A stretch of 11,062 nucleotides of DNA. Origin: an uncultured Halomicronema sp. (lineage in GTDB: Bacteria; Cyanobacteriota; Cyanobacteriia; Phormidesmidales; Phormidesmidaceae). The stretch's first letter is position 1, and the number at the start of each line of letters is the position of its first letter. Positions 8,021-11,062 of the stretch are shown piece after piece. The translations under genes were made by a program, and so were the position numbers. The stretch covers positions 1-11,062 of the forward strand of contig CALCPB010000777.1 in assembly GCA_937897665.1 (NCBI GenBank), in the 5' to 3' direction. The notes beneath the pieces were generated by a model. The model saw only the letters and a program-made list of their open reading frames with translations, had not been told where the DNA came from and searched no databases.

Positions 8021-8037
8021 TTGAGAACCAGTATCAA
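8021..8037 (+). promoter_or_regulatory. Putative Fur-like operator before regulator 2
   Basis: TTGAGAA-CCA-GTATCAA (8021-8037) lies in the 101-bp gap before the regulator, with its centre 47 bp from the ATG, nearly the same distance as the site before regulator 1. TGAGAACCAGTATCA matches the 7-1-7 Fur consensus at about 12 of 14 positions, the best of the four sites. I do not see a convincing -10 box at the proper spacing. AAGAGG (8050-8055) sits too far from the ATG to be a normal ribosome site. Confidence 0.5.
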
Positions 8038-8075
8038 GAATAACACCCTAAAGAGGTGCTATCGGGTGATGTCTC

Positions 8076-9074
8076 ATGGCGAAGCTCTTGACCGGTCTCG
8101 AAATTAGCGGCATCCTGGCCGAGTGTCGGGCCAACGGCACGCTATCAGAATATCGCCAAGGGCCAGAATCCTTTGTGAGAGCCCCCCAGTCTTTGGCTCG
8201 CGGGTACGGACGCAAGATTTGCCTGCGCCAGGGGCTACATCTGAGCATCATGGATTTCCAAAAACGCCAGATTCATCAATATCAAATTCGACAGCATCCA
8301 CAACCCATGCCGCTAACCCTGAACTATTACTTGGCTGGCGGTTGTCAGGTGAGTAATGATGGGCTCAAAACGGCTTATGAAGAGGTAGCTGGCAAAAGTT
8401 ACTTATATTGTGTACCCAATACAGCTGAGCTCGAAAAGTATCCGGCCGAATGTCGGATCTGCCGGATACAAATTAAAATCTCACCAGAATTGCTTCAGGG
8501 CTTTAGCGATCGCCTACACGATTTGCCCACTGAACTGAAACAAGCGATCGAGCAGCCTGAGAGGGCCTTATTTTGCCTGCCCAGCCGCATTACCCCCGCT
8601 CAGCAACAGGTACTGCAACAAATTTTAGAATGGCCCTATCACGGGCTAACCCGACAGCTATATATCGAGGGTAAAGTTCTAGAGTTACTGGCGCTGCAGT
8701 TCAGTCAGTTCACCACCGGACAGCCGGATCATCCCAGCGCTTTAAAGCCCCGCGATTTAGATCGCATCTATGAGGCGCGGGACATCCTCATCCAGAATCT
8801 GGACGCTCCCCCCTCACTCACTAATTTATCGCGACAAGTTCATCTCAATGAGAACAAGCTCAGTCAGGGGTTTCGCCAGGTCTTTAACATGACCGTTTTT
8901 GGCTATCTGCATAATCACCGCATGGAGCAAGCGCGCCAACTGCTGCAAACCGATAGTCTCAATGTCCAAGAAATTGCCTGCCGGGTCGGGTACGCCAGCC
9001 GCAGCTCTTTTGTCGCTGCTTTTAAGAAGAAATTCAACGTGGCCCCCAGCCACTACCTCAAGGAAATGAACTGA
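8076..9074 (+). CDS. AraC/PchR-family transcriptional regulator, module 2 (intact)
   Basis: Cytoplasmic regulator of the PchR-like AraC group, which in several bacteria activates siderophore receptor genes when the ferric siderophore is inside the cell. It has 332 residues. The N-terminal part (about 1-200) is the effector-binding region, with HPQPMPLTLNYYLAGGCQV and a cysteine-containing YCVPNTAE. The C-terminal AraC domain (about 229-330) has two helix-turn-helix units: SLTNLSRQVHLNENKLSQGF (247-266), and VQEIACRVGYASRSSFVAAF (297-316) followed by FNVAPSHYL, which fits the AraC signature. It is the only unbroken regulator in the window and may serve all three receptor operons, because the regulator of module 1 carries a stop codon. 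It has its own upstream region with a Fur-like site at 8021. The target site may be the 21-bp direct repeats at 4311 and 9266 (inference). Confidence 0.94.
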   Translation: MAKLLTGLEISGILAECRANGTLSEYRQGPESFVRAPQSLARGYGRKICLRQGLHLSIMDFQKRQIHQYQIRQHPQPMPLTLNYYLAGGCQVSNDGLKTAYEEVAGKSYLYCVPNTAELEKYPAECRICRIQIKISPELLQGFSDRLHDLPTELKQAIEQPERALFCLPSRITPAQQQVLQQILEWPYHGLTRQLYIEGKVLELLALQFSQFTTGQPDHPSALKPRDLDRIYEARDILIQNLDAPPSLTNLSRQVHLNENKLSQGFRQVFNMTVFGYLHNHRMEQARQLLQTDSLNVQEIACRVGYASRSSFVAAFKKKFNVAPSHYLKEMN

Positions 9075-9130
9075 GAACACAGCTGGGAAACACGGGACTT
9101 GTCTGTGGCAATGGATGAATGGGAAGAAAT

Positions 9131-9163
9131 CCAGGTTTTAAGTTCCAGGTTTTAGGTTCCAGG
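9131..9163 (+). repeat. Short tandem repeat, 14-bp unit, about 2.4 copies
   Basis: CCAGGTTTTAAGTT (9131-9144) is followed by CCAGGTTTTAGGTT (9145-9158) and CCAGG (9159-9163); the two full units differ at one base. It starts 57 bp after the regulator stop. Short intergenic tandem repeats of this kind are common in cyanobacterial genomes. No function is evident. Confidence 0.8.
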
Positions 9164-9265
9164 CAAACCCCGGGCGAACCCCTGCACCGTACACCGATCT
9201 CCTTCTGCGCCGTATAAGCCTGAATCAGCCATCCGCTTGAGCCTAAAAATCACGTAAAAATCGCT

Positions 9266-9296
9266 CTCGAAGACAAAACCCTCAGGCTCGAAGACA
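9266..9296 (+). promoter_or_regulatory. Direct repeat CTCGAAGACA spaced 21 bp upstream of receptor 3 (candidate AraC/PchR site)
   Basis: CTCGAAGACA occurs at 9266-9275 and 9287-9296, a start-to-start distance of 21 bp. The core GAAGA(G/C)A and the spacing equal those upstream of receptor 2 (4322 and 4343), and all four half-sites share TC eight and seven bases before the core and a T two bases before it. The distance to the downstream TTGAGAA site is 43 bp here and 46 bp at receptor 2. Binding by the AraC/PchR regulator is inference. Confidence 0.55.
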
Positions 9297-9332
9297 GTTT
9301 TCGCTTAACGCTGGCTAGCGCACCCCTTAGTA

Positions 9333-9360
9333 TTGAGAACAATTGTTAATAATCAATAGT
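9333..9360 (+). promoter_or_regulatory. Putative Fur-like operator and promoter of receptor 3
   Basis: TTGAGAA-CAA-TTGTTAA (9333-9349) contains the perfect 10-bp palindrome AACAATTGTT. TTGAGA (9333-9338) with AATAGT (9355-9360) at 16-bp spacing could form -35 and -10 boxes, giving a leader of about 90 bases before ATG 9459. The motif matches the sites at 3248, 4389 and 8021. Confidence 0.5.
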
Positions 9361-9361
9361 T

Positions 9362-9438
9362 TGCCTGCTGTTGGGCTTGAGCACCGGCTCCGTTATGTCC
9401 GTTGCATCAGATGTCAGCAAACCCGGCTGCGGCAGGCA
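9362..9438 (+). other. Possible long-range stem in the receptor 3 leader
   Basis: TGCCTGCTG (9362-9370) can pair with CGGCAGGCA (9430-9438) as nine base pairs including one G-T pair, enclosing about 59 bases. It lies between the presumed promoter and the ribosome site. It does not resemble a known riboswitch that I can recognise, and a stem of this size may be chance. Confidence 0.2.
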
Positions 9439-9458
9439 CGGTTTAGGTGTGAGGAATC

Positions 9459-11062
9459 ATGACAATTCAGATTAAGCTGGTTGGCTACAGTGCGTTAGCC
9501 AGTCTCATTTTGGCTGGAACCCATTATCCGGCTGAGGCCCAAGTTTCCACCTCGGCGGCGCATCAAAAGGATGCAGAAACTGCGGTGACGGAGGCGATCG
9601 CGGATGACGTACCCACAGTTGCCGAGGCCGCTCCCCTGCTGGGCGAAGAACGCAGTGGCGCTGCGGCGCTGGGCGACCAGCCGATTGACCAGCCGTTGGA
9701 ACTGCCCTCCGTTGAGCACATCGTTCAGGGGGAAGTCGCCGTCATTACCGATGTGCAAATTAGTGAAACGCCTGACGGGCTCAGACTGGTTTTAGTCTCT
9801 GAGCAGCCGTTGTCGGCTGGCCCGGCCCAGATATCCGGCAATGCGGTGGTGACCGAAATCGCCAATGCCACGCTGAATCTGACGGATGAGGCGGCGGCAC
9901 AGCAGTTTGCCCCAGCTGAGGGCATCGCCCTGGTGCAAGTATCAAGCCTGCCGAATGGCAACGTGCAGGTGGCAATTACGGGAACGGATGCCCCCCCAGA
10001 AGTCCAGATAAGTGTCGATGCGGGCAATGTGGTCTTTACTGTGGTGCCGGGCATCGCCGGGGCTCAAGCCGAGGATCCCGACGCGATTCAAGTGGTGGTA
10101 ACCGCTACCCGTACAGAAGAGGAATTGATCGACTTGCCGCGATCGGTGACGGTGATCGAGCGGGAGGAAATTGAGCAGCAGACAGAATTGACGAATAACC
10201 TGCCCGATATCTTAGGGAAGTTAGTCCCTGGCCTATCACCGCCGCCCTTGCAGGCCACGACCCGAGGCTTCACTCTGCGGGGTCGTAATGCCCTCATCCT
10301 GATTGACGGGGTGCCGCAGGGGGGGAACAGTGGTGGCTTGCGAGCGCTGAATGGCATTGCCCCTGAATTTATTGAACGAATTGAGGTGGTGCCAGGAGCG
10401 AGCGCTATTTTTGGCGATGGGGCTACGGGTGGGATTATCAATATCATTACCCGCGTCCCCATTGAAGACGGGGCAATCTATGACCTGAGTGTGGGTACCC
10501 GCGTTGGCGTTACCGCCATCGAAGGCGATAGTTTTAGCTACAACTTTCGGGTTGGCGCTGCCGCTGCAGACGGCCCAGTCGATGGTCGGTTTTCGTTTAC
10601 CTATGATGTTGACAATGCTCGCTTTGATGCGGATGGCGATCGCATCCCGCCGACGGGTGCTGGTGAAAATGATGAGCTAGGCTTGCTGGCCAAATTGGGC
10701 TATGACATCGATGAGCAGCAGCGGCTAGAGTTGACCTACAGCTATTATCGAAGCGATCCGAATACTGAGTTCGCCACCGATCTCTCGATCTTTCAGATTC
10801 CGGGTACCCAAGTCGCCAGAGCCATCAGAGTCGGTAATTTTGATTACGAGCGTGAGCCTCAAAGTACGAATCAGTTCATTAACCTCACCTACCGCAACAC
10901 TGATGTGTTCGGGTCGCAAGTTGATGCCCAGCTTTATTATAGCGAAGAAGAATCTGCAGGCGCATTCCGTGATTTTCGCCTCAGAAATGCTGCCGACTTT
11001 TTCCCAGACATCTCTCAACAAGTTAGCGACATTTCGGAACTAGGGGCGCGTTTACAAATAGA
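9459..11062 (+). CDS. TonB-dependent siderophore receptor with AMIN domain, module 3 (3' end outside window)
   Basis: Third outer-membrane ferric-siderophore receptor; 534 codons are open to the right edge. ATG 9459 has GAGG (9451-9454) 4 bp upstream. Signal peptide MTIQIKLVGYSALASLILAG ending AEA-Q at 27/28. Residues about 28-94 form an Ala/Glu/Asp-rich linker some 40 residues longer than in receptor 2. Then AMIN domain (about 95-198), TonB-box-like IQVVVTATRTEE (210-221), and a normal plug with ERIEVVPGASAIFGDGATGG and INIITR. The beginning of the barrel aligns with the sister receptors up to SELGARLQI at the edge. Its plug has the intact NLPDILGKLVPGL that receptor 2 lacks. By analogy with modules 1 and 2, an SBP gene probably follows outside the window. 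The upstream 21-bp-spaced repeat and TTGAGAA dyad suggest combined AraC and Fur-like control. Confidence 0.93.
   Translation, partial: MTIQIKLVGYSALASLILAGTHYPAEAQVSTSAAHQKDAETAVTEAIADDVPTVAEAAPLLGEERSGAAALGDQPIDQPLELPSVEHIVQGEVAVITDVQISETPDGLRLVLVSEQPLSAGPAQISGNAVVTEIANATLNLTDEAAAQQFAPAEGIALVQVSSLPNGNVQVAITGTDAPPEVQISVDAGNVVFTVVPGIAGAQAEDPDAIQVVVTATRTEEELIDLPRSVTVIEREEIEQQTELTNNLPDILGKLVPGLSPPPLQATTRGFTLRGRNALILIDGVPQGGNSGGLRALNGIAPEFIERIEVVPGASAIFGDGATGGIINIITRVPIEDGAIYDLSVGTRVGVTAIEGDSFSYNFRVGAAAADGPVDGRFSFTYDVDNARFDADGDRIPPTGAGENDELGLLAKLGYDIDEQQRLELTYSYYRSDPNTEFATDLSIFQIPGTQVARAIRVGNFDYEREPQSTNQFINLTYRNTDVFGSQVDAQLYYSEEESAGAFRDFRLRNAADFFPDISQQVSDISELGARLQI

Larger units (their letters stand above)
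9075..9458 (+). other. 384-bp intergenic control region before receptor 3
   Basis: This gap holds, in order, a 14-bp tandem repeat (9131-9163), about 100 bp in which I see nothing clear, a direct repeat spaced 21 bp (9266-9296), a TTGAGAA dyad (9333-9349) and a 98-base leader ending with the ribosome site GAGG before ATG 9459. No tRNA, insertion sequence or convincing Rho-independent terminator was seen. It is more than twice the length of the matching gap before receptor 2 (155 bp). Confidence 0.7.
1..11062 (+). repeat. Tandem array of receptor-SBP-AraC modules
   Basis: The same gene order repeats: module 1 (to 4305), module 2 (4306-9074) and the start of module 3 (9075 on). Proteins align along their full visible lengths, and some DNA stretches remain similar, for example near 1807-1850 and 6570-6613 (both encode PQRNYGVEATVDWQPS). 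The copies have diverged well beyond a recent duplication. This is an old segmental duplication with possible later gene conversion. Confidence 0.85.

Noticed and set aside
9075..9130. Rho-independent terminator after regulator 2
   Set aside because: No GC-rich hairpin followed by a T run could be found by eye here or after the other regulator; the T runs in the window are inside the receptor 2 gene.
9111..9155. Tiny ORF MDEWEEIQVLSSRF as a leader peptide
   Set aside because: It runs through the 14-bp tandem repeat, has no ribosome site, and lies far upstream of the probable promoter of receptor 3.

Overview
The window is very probably from a filamentous or unicellular cyanobacterium. The HIP1 palindrome GCGATCGC occurs about twelve times in 11 kb, and the outer-membrane receptors carry a periplasmic AMIN domain ahead of the plug, which is typical of cyanobacterial TonB-dependent receptors. 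GC content is moderate and all genes lie on the + strand.

The region is a tandem array of siderophore-uptake modules. Each complete module has the order TonB-dependent outer-membrane receptor (TBDR), then periplasmic lipoprotein siderophore-binding protein (SBP), then AraC/PchR-type regulator. Module 1 (1-4305) has a receptor cut by the left edge, an SBP at 2268-3227 and a regulator at 3307-4305 broken by one in-frame TAG. Module 2 (about 4306-9074) has a full receptor at 4461-7028 with an abnormal plug patch, an SBP at 7036-7974 and an intact regulator at 8076-9074. Module 3 starts at 9459 with a third receptor that runs off the right edge. Each receptor and its SBP are 3-7 bp apart and probably cotranscribed. 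Each regulator has its own short upstream region.

Expected working: the receptor takes a ferric siderophore across the outer membrane using TonB energy. The lipoprotein SBP passes it to an inner-membrane ABC transporter, which is not encoded here. The AraC/PchR-like regulator would activate the receptor operon when the siderophore is present. No siderophore synthesis, permease or ATPase gene is visible.

The control regions share two signals. The first is a partial dyad TTGAGAA-N3-TTctcAA, found four times: before both regulators, before receptor 2 (a perfect 7-1-7 palindrome) and before receptor 3. The second is a direct repeat of GAAGA(G/C)A spaced exactly 21 bp, found only upstream of receptors 2 and 3. 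I infer a Fur-like operator for the first and an AraC/PchR site for the second. The two most unusual observations are the T-rich, length-preserving 24-codon patch that replaces a conserved part of the plug in receptor 2, and the clean nonsense codon in regulator 1.
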